From positions 36,361 to 100,360 of the forward strand of contig JBBPSI010000085.1 in assembly GCA_038093515.1 (NCBI GenBank): DNA of 64,000 nucleotides, read 5' to 3'. Source of the stretch: Butyriboletus loyo. Lineage: Eukaryota; Basidiomycota; Agaricomycetes; Boletales; Boletaceae. The notes below the pieces were generated by a model. That model did no database searches. It was given only the letters and a program-made list of their open reading frames with translations, and was not told the origin of the DNA. The position numbers were made by a program, and so were the translations under genes. Below are positions 1-9,029 of the stretch, in pieces; the stretch's first letter is position 1; every line of letters begins with the position of its first letter.

Positions 1-216
1 AAAGAAGAGAAGTAAACGGAGATTAAATACATGTGTCGTGACGTCATAGAGTCTAGGCCTGGTCTAGGCCATGACATCATATGCTTAGTCAGCAAGAGAT
101 CACATGTAAGTTCCCACGATCACGTGCGCTATGTCACGTGACCTTTGAAAGTGAAAACGACTAAGTCCGAATTGAAAGTGTACGAAGTGTACGAATAAAA
201 TGTTATGATTATAACA
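1..216 (-). repeat. Partial LTR, family B, inverted
   Basis: Read on the minus strand, this begins at 216 with TGTTATAATC and matches the LTR at 8620-9026 along most of its visible length. The last 36 bases at the window edge, ending in AAGAGAAGTAAAC on the plus strand, are almost identical to the reverse complement of 8805-8841. It is cut by the left window edge, so it could be a solo LTR or the 5' LTR of a minus-strand element extending leftwards. It abuts the gag sequence of element A at 217 without that element's own 5' LTR. It keeps many CpG sites that are TpG or CpA in the other copy. Confidence 0.85.
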
Positions 217-218
217 GT

Positions 219-473
219 CCCCCTCGTAATGGACAGAACTCCCGAGGACCGCCCTCTCGTCCCCCTCGCAACCCTCAGCGCGCACATGCCGCAGTCGTCA
301 CACCCCCCGAACCAAAGCCCTCCCCACTCGTCGACTACTTGTCCGAGTTGAAAGGTCGAGGCACCCAGCAGGAAGATGTCTTGAACGTCCTCAAGGCATG
401 CTTCAATGAAGATGAAGAAAGGCTGCCCGTCGCAGCAACCAAGGTGGCCGAAGCCTGGCCAAAGGATTTTTAG
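219..473 (+). pseudogene. Gag C-terminal remnant of element A
   Basis: This frame is open from the junction at 217 to a TAG at 471-473. It encodes a basic, proline-rich stretch followed by an acidic/helical segment ending in AEAWPKDF. I identify it as gag only from its position before the protease. The pol frame, one base back (-1), is already open from 416, so the two frames overlap by about 55 nt. The gag frame ends TTT-TAG, and a -1 slip on the T run would continue into protease. The capsid region and any gag zinc knuckle lie outside the retained sequence. Confidence 0.6.
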
Positions 474-3400
474 AAGAGAGGGAAGTTTCGACGTCTTCGC
501 CTCTCCATGTAATCGCCCCTGTAGTTTTATCAAATCCCAATGCGCAATCGATCCGAGTTCCAGTATCGTTATTCGCGCATGAAGGGGGACAAATCGTCGA
601 CACATTCGCCCTGGTGGACAGCGGCGCAAGCGGATGCTTCATAGATCGCGATCTAGTGAAGCGAAAGAAACTGCCGATGGAACGGCTACCCAAGCCACTT
701 AGTGCCCAAAACGTGGACGGGTCAAACAATCAAGGAGGAGTCATTAGACACAAGGTCACCCTCTCCATCAGAGTTGGAGAAACCGAGGAAGAACGGAGCT
801 TCCTAGTCCTCAATATCGGAAGAGAAAACATGATCCTGGGTCTACCGTGGTTAAGAGAAGCAAACCCGGTAATAGATTGGGCCACTGGCCATATCGATCT
901 CCCAGATCAAATCAAGAAGCCCCGACACGACTCCCCTCGGGCAATCGCTCAACGGTACCTGGTACGGTACCTGGACTTGGACCCAGACTCCAAGATCGCC
1001 AAGCTCTGGAAGAAGCGAGTAGACGCTTCAGCAAGGGAAGCTTACCCTGTCAGAAAAGCAACCATCGCCACTGAGATCGCCGCTCAGGCCGTCAAGGAGA
1101 AAGCAGTTCTCCCAACCCCGTTCAAGTCCTTCGCGGACGTTTTTGACAAGAAGAACACCGAGGAGCTACCCCCATCCAGGTCATTCGACCACGCCATTGA
1201 CCTCGATAAAGACTTCGTACCCAAAGTCGCTAAGGTCTATCCTCTGAACCCGAAAGAGTCAGAGGCATGTAAGGCGTTCGTCGAGGAACACCTCAAGTCG
1301 GGAAAGATCACTCCCTCCAAGTCCCCCCAAGCCGCCCCTTTCTTCTTCGTATCCAAGAAAGATGGCTCGCTACGCCCCTGCCAGGACTACCGGTACCTGA
1401 ACTCCCATACAGTCAAAAACGCCTACCCTCTCCCCCTCATCTCCGACCTCGTCGACCGCCTCAAAGGCTCAAAGATTTTCACCAAGATGGATATCCGCTG
1501 GGGATACAACAATGTCCTCATCAAGCCGAACGACCGCTGGAAGGCAGCCTTCATCACTCCTCAAGGGCTGTTCGAGCCCACCGTGATGTTCTTTGGACTT
1601 TGCAATTCTCCAGCCACGTTCCAGGCTCTGATGGACCACATCTTCGGTGACCTCATGGCAGAAGGTTGGCTGATTATCTACATGGACGATCTTTTGATCC
1701 ATTCCGCCACCACTGCCGAGCATGAAGCACGAACGATCCGTGTCCTGGAACGTCTTCGTGAACACAAGTTATTTCTCAAACTGGAGAAATGTTCGTTCGA
1801 CGCTGAAGAAGTGGAGTACCTCGGAATGATGGTCAGAGAGGGTCAAGTCAAGATGGACCCCACTAAGTTGAAAGCCATTCGAGAATGGAACCCCCCGACC
1901 TCAGTAAAGGCAGTCAGATCCTTCATTGGGTTCTGCAATTTCTACAGGAGATTTATTCAGGACTTCTCCCACATCGCGAAACCCCTTCACGATCTGACCA
2001 AAAAGAACTCCCCGTGGGCGTGGACTCCGGCTTGTGAACAAGCGTTCCAAGCAATTAAACAGTCGTTCCTTCGCCAACCCGTTCTCTCAATGCCCGACGT
2101 CACGAAGCCGTTTGCTGTCATGACGGACGCGTCCCTCACTGCCACTGGAGCAGTGCTCATGCAGAAGGATGTCAACGGTGATCTCCATCCTTGTGCCTAT
2201 CTCTCAAAGACGCTCTCGCCAGCTGAGCGCAACTATGATATCTATGATCGCGAGTTGCTCGCGGTCATTCACGCATTGGAAGAATGGCGACACTACCTGC
2301 GAGGTACTGGTCACCAGGTAGAGGTTCTAACCGACCACAAGAACCTCACGTATTTCCGCCAACCGAATAAGTTGTCTCGCCGGCAAGCCCGCTGGCTAAT
2401 GTTTTTGCAGGATTTCGACCTGCATTTCCACCACATCCCCGGGACTCAGATGGGCCCTGCTGATGCCCTGTCCCGATGAGACGACGTTGACACTTCCGCC
2501 GACAACCAGGAGGTCACCCTCCTTCCCGAAAACCTCTTCGCCCGAAAAATTGATGTCGCTCTCGCCGAGAAGATCGCTGCCTCCACCCCCAGCGATCCAA
2601 TGATCAAGCGGTGCATGCAGGCTCTTTACGAAGACTCCCCCCTTTTCCCTAAAATGAACGCTGGGGACTGGGACTTCGATGGCAAAGAGCTGTATTTCCG
2701 TAAGAAACGCTACATCCCCGAGGCGGCACGAGTCGACCTCATCCGGTCCTTGCACGAAAGTCCCGCTGGGGGTCATGGTGGTATATTCCGCACCCAGAAT
2801 CTGGTGCAACGTGATTATTGGTGGCCGGGAATGGCTAATCTTGTCCGCCGTTTCGTCTCTGGTTGCGCTACGTGCCAAGCGCATAAAGTTAATACCCACC
2901 CCACCGTTCCTCCTCTCACTCCTTTGGCCAGCGTGGCCTCTCGTCCCTTCGAACAAGTCTCGGTTGATCTCATCACCGGGCTTCCTCCCTCTTTGGGTTA
3001 TGATTCAGTCATGGTCGTGGTAGACCATGGGCTTACGAAGGGGGTAATTTATTCCCCTTGCAACAAAGACATTGATGCGGCAGGAGTTGCCAAGTTATTT
3101 TTCAAAACTGTCTTCCTACGATTCGGCCTCCACTCCCGCTGCATCTCTGACCGAGGTCCTCAATTCGCTTCCGCCTTTGCCAGAGAACTCGCAAGGCTCC
3201 TGGACTACGACCTCGCCCTCTCCTCCGCGTACCACCCACAGACCGATGGAGAAACGGAACGAGTCAATCAAGAACTGGAGACGTATCTCCGGATCTTCTG
3301 TGATGGACATCCCGAACGATGGGCTGAACTCCTCCCTATGGCCGAGTTCTCCCACAACTCGATGACCCACTCCTCGACCAATGTGACCCCTTCTCCCTGA

Positions 3401-4014
3401 TGGTCGGGTATGAGCCGAGGTCTTATCCTCCAATTGGAAAGACGTTCCTCCCCGCCCTCGAGTCCAGACTCTCGGAACTCATGGGAGCCCGAACGGAAGC
3501 ATTAGAAGCCCACGAGAAGGCACGGCGATTAATGAAGGAACGGATCTCGTCCAAGTTCCGCCCGTGGAAGACAGGGGATAAGGTTTGGCTCGAAGGGCGC
3601 AACCTTCGACTCAGGTACCCGTCCAAGAAGCTCGCCCCAAGACGGGAAGGACCGTTCGAGATCGCACAGGTTGTCTCCCCTGTGGCGTACAGACTCCGAT
3701 TGCCACCGACCTGGAAGATCCATGACGTCTTCCATGCGTCATTGCTGACTCCTTATCGCGAAACTGTGGAACATGGTCCGAATTTCACAAACCCTCCGCC
3801 GGAAGAAATAGACGGAGATGAAGAGTACGAGATCGATCGGATCTTATCCCATCGCGGCTCCAAGGGACGCCGTCAGTTCCTGGTATCCTGGAAAGGGTAC
3901 TCCGCAGCGGAGAATACCTGGGAGCCGAATGGGAACCTGGTCCATGCGCAGGCCTTGCTCAAGGCTTATAAGCTGCGCCACCCCAAGGATTTTCCCTCCC
4001 CATCTTCGCAGTAA
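416..4014 (+). pseudogene. Pol polyprotein (PR-RT-RNaseH-IN-chromodomain), broken twice
   Basis: Aspartic protease with the DSGAS active-site motif at 617-631. Reverse transcriptase spans about 1180-1870 with YMDD at 1679-1690. RNase H spans about 2080-2470. The integrase has an HHCC zinc domain (about 2750-2890, ending CATCQ) and a DDE core with the AYHPQTDGETE motif near 3229-3260. A chromodomain lies at about 3820-3990 (FLVSWKGY, NTWEP). Two breaks are visible. An in-frame TGA at 2477-2479 follows the ADALSR motif and could be a CGA-to-TGA change. A one-base loss in a pyrimidine run near 3385-3400 shifts integrase into another frame, in which it stays open to 4014. The element could replicate DNA copies only if these lesions are absent in sister copies. 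Confidence 0.92.
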
Positions 4015-4023
4015 AACTCGAAA

Positions 4024-5262
4024 ATGGCCATTCCTCCTGCTGAAAACAACGCCCCGCTCCCGGCTCAGCCTCCCGTCCGCTCTTCTCGCCTCCCAGTTTC
4101 CTCCCGCCGCGTCCTCTACGCCGCCGTTCTAGAAAACCCCGTCGCTACGTATGCTTTAGAGCAACGTATGGATTTCACCGGAGACTACGTCCTCCGCACC
4201 CTCGCTTCTCTCTACCGTTCCTATGCCCTAGCCCGCACCGTCCACACCCGCCTCTGCCCCGACAACCAACCGCCGGTATACGCCACCGCCCTAGAGACCT
4301 CCTTGATGGAGGCTAGGGGGTACACCCTGGATATCCTTCACGCCGAAGGGTTCGGGTACGTCGTGGACCAACTCCTTCCGGGCATTCTCGCCCCTGTCCT
4401 TCGCCCCATCCTCGTTGCTCTCGCTCCTAGGGAGAGAGAGTTTTACTTTCAGTCCAACGACAGGATTGGATTTCTTCGCCCCACCGCTCGCGGCCCCAAT
4501 CCTCCTCCTCGTCCTGCCACGGAAGGATCTCCTCCGCCATTACCTATTCCAGCGCCACCCGCAAGAGATTCACCTGCGACCACTTTGGTAGCCGACTCCT
4601 CGCGTGAGACCACAGGGGAGTCCCTGGAGTCCTTTCGGACAGACGTCGACGAGCCCCAGGTCGCTCGTCGACACTCCCCTCTACCGCCTCGAACTGTGCG
4701 TCGCCAACCTCGCCAGACGCTTCTCCAGGTTGGATCTGTCCCGGGATCGGTCACCCTCACCGCCGCAGGAAGAAGGATCGCCAACAGGGCCTTTCGCTCC
4801 GTCACCCCCCAACCGTCCACTCGACGTGGCACCCCCGCCATCCAGCTCATCCCTCGTGTCACCTCCCCCGCCGCCGCAGCTGGTGGCTCTAACGACTCTT
4901 CGTACGGACCCCCGCCTCCCTATCTCCCCGGTCAGGGCACTCGTAATTCCCCTATCGTCATCGACGACCGATCTCCTGGTCCCAGCCCAGGCTCTGCTCG
5001 ACCTCGCCTCGTCCGCCCGCAGCTCTGCTTTGAGTGCGGGACCGTCGGTCACTTCCGTAGGGAGTGTCCCAATTACACCTGCCCCTTCTGTCACCGGATC
5101 GCCCCTGGTCATATACAGGAGTTTTGTCCAGAGCGTGTATGCGGCCTCTGCGGTGCCGTTGGCCATATCGTCGCCAACTGCACATTCCGGGATGACGTCT
5201 GGGCAGATTTCAATGCCAATGACGCTTACGACTACGACGTCAACGAGGGGGAGTCTCAGTGA
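4024..5262 (+). CDS. Extra 3' ORF of element A with zinc knuckles (412 aa)
   Basis: An intact ORF starts 9 nt after the pol stop codon (4012-4014) and ends before the 3' LTR. The N-terminal 150 residues are helical and contain no motif I recognise. The middle is proline/serine-rich. The C-terminus has three Cys/His clusters at about 5026-5190. Two are CCHC knuckles of spacing C-x2-C-x4-H-x4-C (CFECGTVGHFRREC and CGLCGAVGHIVANC). A variant cluster between them reads C-x2-C-x6-H-x4-C. An acidic tail rich in D, N and Y follows. Standard Ty3/gypsy elements carry such knuckles in gag, not after pol. The close stop-start spacing suggests termination-reinitiation or a spliced message. Role unknown; nucleic-acid binding is inferred from the knuckles. 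Confidence 0.85.
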   Translation: MAIPPAENNAPLPAQPPVRSSRLPVSSRRVLYAAVLENPVATYALEQRMDFTGDYVLRTLASLYRSYALARTVHTRLCPDNQPPVYATALETSLMEARGYTLDILHAEGFGYVVDQLLPGILAPVLRPILVALAPREREFYFQSNDRIGFLRPTARGPNPPPRPATEGSPPPLPIPAPPARDSPATTLVADSSRETTGESLESFRTDVDEPQVARRHSPLPPRTVRRQPRQTLLQVGSVPGSVTLTAAGRRIANRAFRSVTPQPSTRRGTPAIQLIPRVTSPAAAAGGSNDSSYGPPPPYLPGQGTRNSPIVIDDRSPGPSPGSARPRLVRPQLCFECGTVGHFRRECPNYTCPFCHRIAPGHIQEFCPERVCGLCGAVGHIVANCTFRDDVWADFNANDAYDYDVNEGESQ

Positions 5263-5313
5263 AGGGAGCATTCAAGTTGTGGAGTCGGAGTCTCCACCAT
5301 GGGAAGGGGGTAA

Positions 5314-5740
5314 TGTTACGGTAGTGGTCTACTTTTTCTCTCCATTACCATTGGGACTATTACATTCACCTAGCCTTTTGCTAGTTCCACTTGAACGGTA
5401 ACAACCGTTCCAGCTTAGTCATCATTTCTCGCGCACGGACGCGCTTTCTTTCATACTCCGGAATCTTCTGGAATATTCCTTCCACATTTGTAGTTTCCTT
5501 CTCGCGTCTCGATTAGGAACATGGTCTGTGCGCAGACCCCAGTAGTATAAAGGCCCGGCCTTTACACCATGTACACTATCTAGTTCTACGCAGTCACCTG
5601 CTAGCAATTAGTTCTCCTCCAGACTCTTAGTGTGCGCACTAAGACATAGTCTGAGACCCAGCCCGAGAATCGTCTCCAGAGTCCTGAGGCTACTCCAGAG
5701 TGCCTCCTCGCTGTTCTAGTTGTTAGCGCCCAGCGTAACA
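5314..5740 (+). repeat. 3' LTR of element A (427 bp)
   Basis: It begins TGTTACG and ends CGTAACA, a perfect 7-bp terminal inverted repeat of the TG...CA type. It is preceded by a polypurine tract. A diverged inverted copy of the same LTR occurs at 7160-7590, which independently confirms both ends. After 5740 the sequence changes abruptly into AT-rich reverse transcriptase of element B. Confidence 0.93.
5546..5552 (+). promoter_or_regulatory. TATA box in LTR of element A
   Basis: TATAAAG lies about 230 nt into the LTR and is followed by a GC-rich stretch, as expected for the U3/R border that drives transcription of an LTR retrotransposon. No other promoter element was defined. Confidence 0.55.
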
Positions 5741-5746
5741 ATACTG

Positions 5747-5960
5747 TTGGCATTATTTACATTGATGACATTAAGATATTTACCAAAGGGAGAACTAAGG
5801 CAGAACATGAGAATATCATTAAAAAAGTCCTCTGATGCCTTAGGGACAATGATTTATTCATAAAACCAGAAAAATGTGTCTTCTCTTCTGATAAAGTAGA
5901 CTTTCTTGGTAAGGTAGTTTCCAAGGACAGTGTTGAGATGCAGACCAAGAAAATTGTTAT
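5747..5960 (+). pseudogene. Reverse transcriptase fragment of element B
   Basis: The sequence encodes the IYIDD catalytic core, then a helix and the KPEKCVF segment that follows it in Ty3/gypsy RT, with a stop in between. It begins at the right end of element A, so the upstream RT fingers domain is missing. Confidence 0.8.
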
Positions 5961-6440
5961 GATTCTTTTCTTTTCTTTATCACTTAAGCATATCTCATGA
6001 TAACTTATCCATTAGCTGATCCAACTTAGATCTTTCCTTTCTTCCTTCTAGACAATGAGATCCAACTCTCAATCTGTCACATCCTATTCAAGGTAGTACA
6101 TGGAATATTCCATAACCTTCTATTGTATGATTTCTATTCAGCCAATGGCAATTCCCTTCCACATCATATGATAGCCACTTTTCCTCTTTTACTCTTGGTC
6201 CATGTGCATCTCCTGATACTATAACATGACGAGACCTAGCTACTCTGTACCTTAAGCTAGATCTACTTGGAATCCTAATTGATATCCTTGTCTTCTTGTC
6301 TCTAGTAGCAAGTCATCTTCCTTCAACCAGAACACCAGATAAATCCTTCGCTTTGAAGGTTAGACTTAACATCTAGAAGAACCCTTGAGTCCCAGAACTA
6401 CATCCAAGTCTACGCTTGTACTTACCCAGTCCAAATGTAA
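5961..6440 (+). other. 480-bp AT-rich insert of unknown origin in element B
   Basis: The RT connection expected between the KPEKCVF segment and the RNase H linker is interrupted by about 480 bp with no ORF and no recognisable motif. I saw no terminal inverted repeats and no clear target duplication. It may be an old non-autonomous insertion or simply decayed sequence. Confidence 0.4.
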
Positions 6441-7056
6441 CAAAAATGGATGCCATCCATGATTGGCCAGTTCCCACATGTCTTAAACAATTTCAAGCAT
6501 TCCTTGGATTATGTACATAACTACTATAGAAGGTTTATTGAGGGCTTCTCAGAAATAGCTTGCCCTCTCAATAATCTGACAAAGAAGGATACTCCTTTCA
6601 AATGGGGTAAAGAAGAACAATTGGTGTTTGATATACTGAAGAAAAAGTTTACAACAGTGCCACTGTTAGCCTACCCAGATTGAGACAAGGAGATAGTAGA
6701 AACAGATGCTTCAGATATAGCAGTTGGAGCCATCCTTTCTGTAAAAGGATCAGATGATTTGTAATGACCCTGCACATTCCTTTCACACTCATTTGATGCT
6801 GTGGAATGGAACTATCTGATTTACAATAAAGAACTCTTGGCAGTAATCTGTGCCCTGGAAGAATGGTGCCACTATTTAATCAGTAGAGAAGGTTTTGAGA
6901 TCTGGACAGATCACAAGAACCTAGAATATTGGAAGAAGCCACAAATGTTGTCTGGACAACAAGCCCACTGGCATGTGCTTCTTCAAGAATTTAATTATAT
7001 CTTTGTGTACAAGCCAGGATCTACCAATGGCAGAGCAGATGCACTTTTGCATTGAG
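6441..7056 (+). pseudogene. RNase H region of element B
   Basis: This encodes the YYRRFIEGFS linker, the ETDASD catalytic stretch, the YNKELLAVI helix, WTDHKNLEYW and the GRADALLH end that is typical of gypsy RNase H. Several stops (for example at 6680 and 6761) and a frame change make it a pseudogene. Confidence 0.88.
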
Positions 7057-7159
7057 CAGACCATGGTAATGCTGTGCAAGATCACAATATGAACATTACT
7101 GTACTACCTTCAAATCTTTTCATTAATAATGTTACCCTTTCTTCTTCCTTTTATGATAC

Positions 7160-7590
7160 TGTTACACTTGTGGCACTAACCACTAGACTTCAGGTAGCAC
7201 TCTAGAGTAGCTAAGACTTTTGGAAGGAATCTCAGACAATGTCCAAGTGCACACACTTAGTGTCTGGAGTGAAGGAGTTGCTAGCAAATAGATTGTGTAG
7301 AACTAGATAAGGTACATGGCTATAAGGCACTTGGTATTTATACTGGATGGACCTGTGTACAGAACATGCCTATATCAGGTTGAATGAGTCGCTACAAGTC
7401 AGAATGAGTTGTGGTGAGTCAGAGAGACAAAGGGGGAAATGACTCTAGAACATTCTAGAGGACAAAAGAAATAGTGTCCAGAATAGGTGGCAACAACTAA
7501 GCAGAGCAAAGTTAATAGTACAAGAAGGAAGTGTAGCCATTGGGCACACTATAGTCTGATAGGGGTGTGATGTGAGGAAAAACCATAATA
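7160..7590 (-). repeat. Inverted solo LTR of family A with 5-bp target duplication
   Basis: This aligns with the reverse complement of the element A LTR (5314-5740) along its whole length: 431 versus 427 bp. It starts TGTTAC and ends ACCATAATA where the reference has ACCGTAACA. Shared blocks include GTAGAACTAGATA and TTTATACT. It is flanked on both sides by GATAC (7155-7159 and 7591-7595), a classic 5-bp target site duplication. Removing LTR plus one GATAC rejoins the pol sequence of element B. Many differences from the reference are CpG to TpG/CpA. Confidence 0.9.
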
Positions 7591-7600
7591 GATACCTTAC

Positions 7601-8619
7601 AAGAAGAATCCAAAAAAGAAAAAGAAATATCAGGATTCAATTTTGATTCAGAACAATCAGTATTTATTAATAAAAAGAAAAAAGTCTTCATACCTGAGGC
7701 ACTTGGAATACAATCACTTAACATTTGTCATGATTCTCCTATTGCTAGTCATTCAGGTCAAGCCTGAATGATGTATCTTCTCACACAACACTTTACATGG
7801 CCTGGTGTCACAAAAGATGTTAAACATTACATAGATAGCTGTCAAGCATGCATCCTCATGAAGGGTAAACAAAATGCACTGGCAGGAAAACTATCACTGC
7901 TTCCCATGGCCAATCACCCTTGGGAAGACATTTCCATTGATTTTGTTACAGGACTTCCTCTTTCTAACAGCTTTGATGCCATTTGTATGATAGTCAATCA
8001 TTTCTCCAAAGAAGTGGTTTACCTCCCTTGTATGATGACTACCTCTTCTAAGGATCTATATTTAGAGACAATATTTGGTGTATTCATGGTCTTCCTCTTA
8101 TGATAGTTTCAGACTATGGACCTCAGTTCATTTTGGACTTTACCATGGAGCTTTGCAAGCTTCTTGGCATTTCTCAGAAAATCTCTACAGCTTATCACCC
8201 TCAGTCTGATGGGCAAACCAAATGGATAAATAGAGAGATGGAACAATATTTACATACTTATATGGCTAAAAAAACAAACATGGGCTAAGTGGATTAAAAT
8301 CACTCAGTTCAACCATAACAATTCCCTTACTACTGCCACTGGTACCATTCCATTCTCTATCACATGTAATTATTATCCACAAATCAATTTTGAGAAATCT
8401 TCCTCTACATTAGCTGGAGATTTTGCATGTATGGCTGGAAAGGCTCATGCCGAAGTTAAGGAGGCTCTAGAAGATGCTCAAAAGAGAATGGTATCACAGG
8501 CCAATAATAGACAATCAGCTGTGCTGGAATACAAACTGGGAGATAGAGTTTGGCTGAGTACAAAAAACTTGAAGTTACCATATACTGCCAGGAGACTCAC
8601 ACAGCATTGGATTGGTCCT
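7601..8619 (+). pseudogene. Integrase region of element B
   Basis: This includes the zinc-binding domain (HFTWPGVTKDVKHYI followed by CQAC), the catalytic core (IDFVTGLP, VSDYGPQF, AYHPQSDGQT) and the start of the C-terminal domain (LGDRVWLSTKNLKLP). Stops and frame changes interrupt it. The coding similarity ends at WIGP at 8619, before any chromodomain, exactly where the family B LTR starts. Confidence 0.9.
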
Positions 8620-9026
8620 TGTTATAATACTATATTATTTCCATGTTTTCAGACTTGTCATTTCTACTTTCAAAGTCATATGACCTTGTGCACATGATCA
8701 TGTCATGAGACAGTACATGTGACCAAGTCTAGACAGACCCTATGATGACATTGGTCCAGACCAGTCTATGACATCATCAGTCTAGACTATGACATCACAC
8801 TTCATGTACTTAATCTCTGTTTACTTCTCTTCTTTCTGATTGCCATATGCTTCTTAGTCTATCCATGTATGTATAGTAGATCATCACATGCACAGCTTGG
8901 TCCATGTGCTGTTCTGTACAATATATAAAGGCTAGTGGTTCAGGCTAAGTTCTCTTAGCTTTAACCACTTGTCTCATTTTCTGGAAATAGTTGAGAGATT
9001 AAGATCAAGCTACTCTTCTGTTATCA
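8620..9026 (+). repeat. LTR, family B
   Basis: It begins TGTTATAATAC, like the inverted copy at 1-216. It contains a TATA box (TATATAAAG, 8922-8930). The right end is placed at TGTTATCA (9019-9026) because Tc1 transposase similarity starts just after, but this end is not confirmed by a second copy. No polypurine tract precedes it and no target duplication joins the two flanks. It is therefore either the 3' LTR of element B after an internal deletion, or a separate insertion followed by rearrangement. Confidence 0.75.
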
Positions 9027-9029
9027 TTG

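Larger units (their letters stand above)
217..5740 (+). mobile_element. Ty3/gypsy chromovirus element A, 5'-truncated
   Basis: A GC-rich LTR retrotransposon lacking its 5' LTR and most of gag, because LTR family B starts at 216. The order is gag tail, protease, reverse transcriptase, RNase H, zinc-binding integrase, chromodomain, an extra zinc-knuckle ORF and the 3' LTR. The PR-RT-RH-IN order and the terminal chromodomain place it in the chromovirus branch of Metaviridae. The pol frame has one internal stop and one frameshift, so this copy looks dead but young. A purine-rich tract (GGGAAGGGGG, 5301-5310) sits three bases before the 3' LTR and is the likely plus-strand primer site. The right end joins directly to reverse transcriptase sequence of element B, so A probably inserted into B. 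Confidence 0.93.
5741..8619 (+). mobile_element. Ty3/gypsy element B, decayed and truncated
   Basis: An AT-rich gypsy pol relic in the same orientation as element A. Three pieces can be recognised: a reverse transcriptase fragment (5747-5960, IYIDD motif), an RNase H block (6441-7056, ending GRADALLH), and an integrase block (7601-8619). They are separated by a 480-bp sequence of unknown origin and by an inverted solo LTR of family A. There are many in-frame stops. It lacks a 5' end because element A abuts its RT. Its integrase C-terminal domain is cut at 8619, where an LTR of family B begins without a polypurine tract before it. Confidence 0.9.

Noticed and set aside
4681..5271. 196-aa minus-strand ORF opposite the extra ORF of element A
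   Set aside because: It mirrors the CCHC ORF; low-complexity, GC-rich sequence keeps several frames open. No motif.
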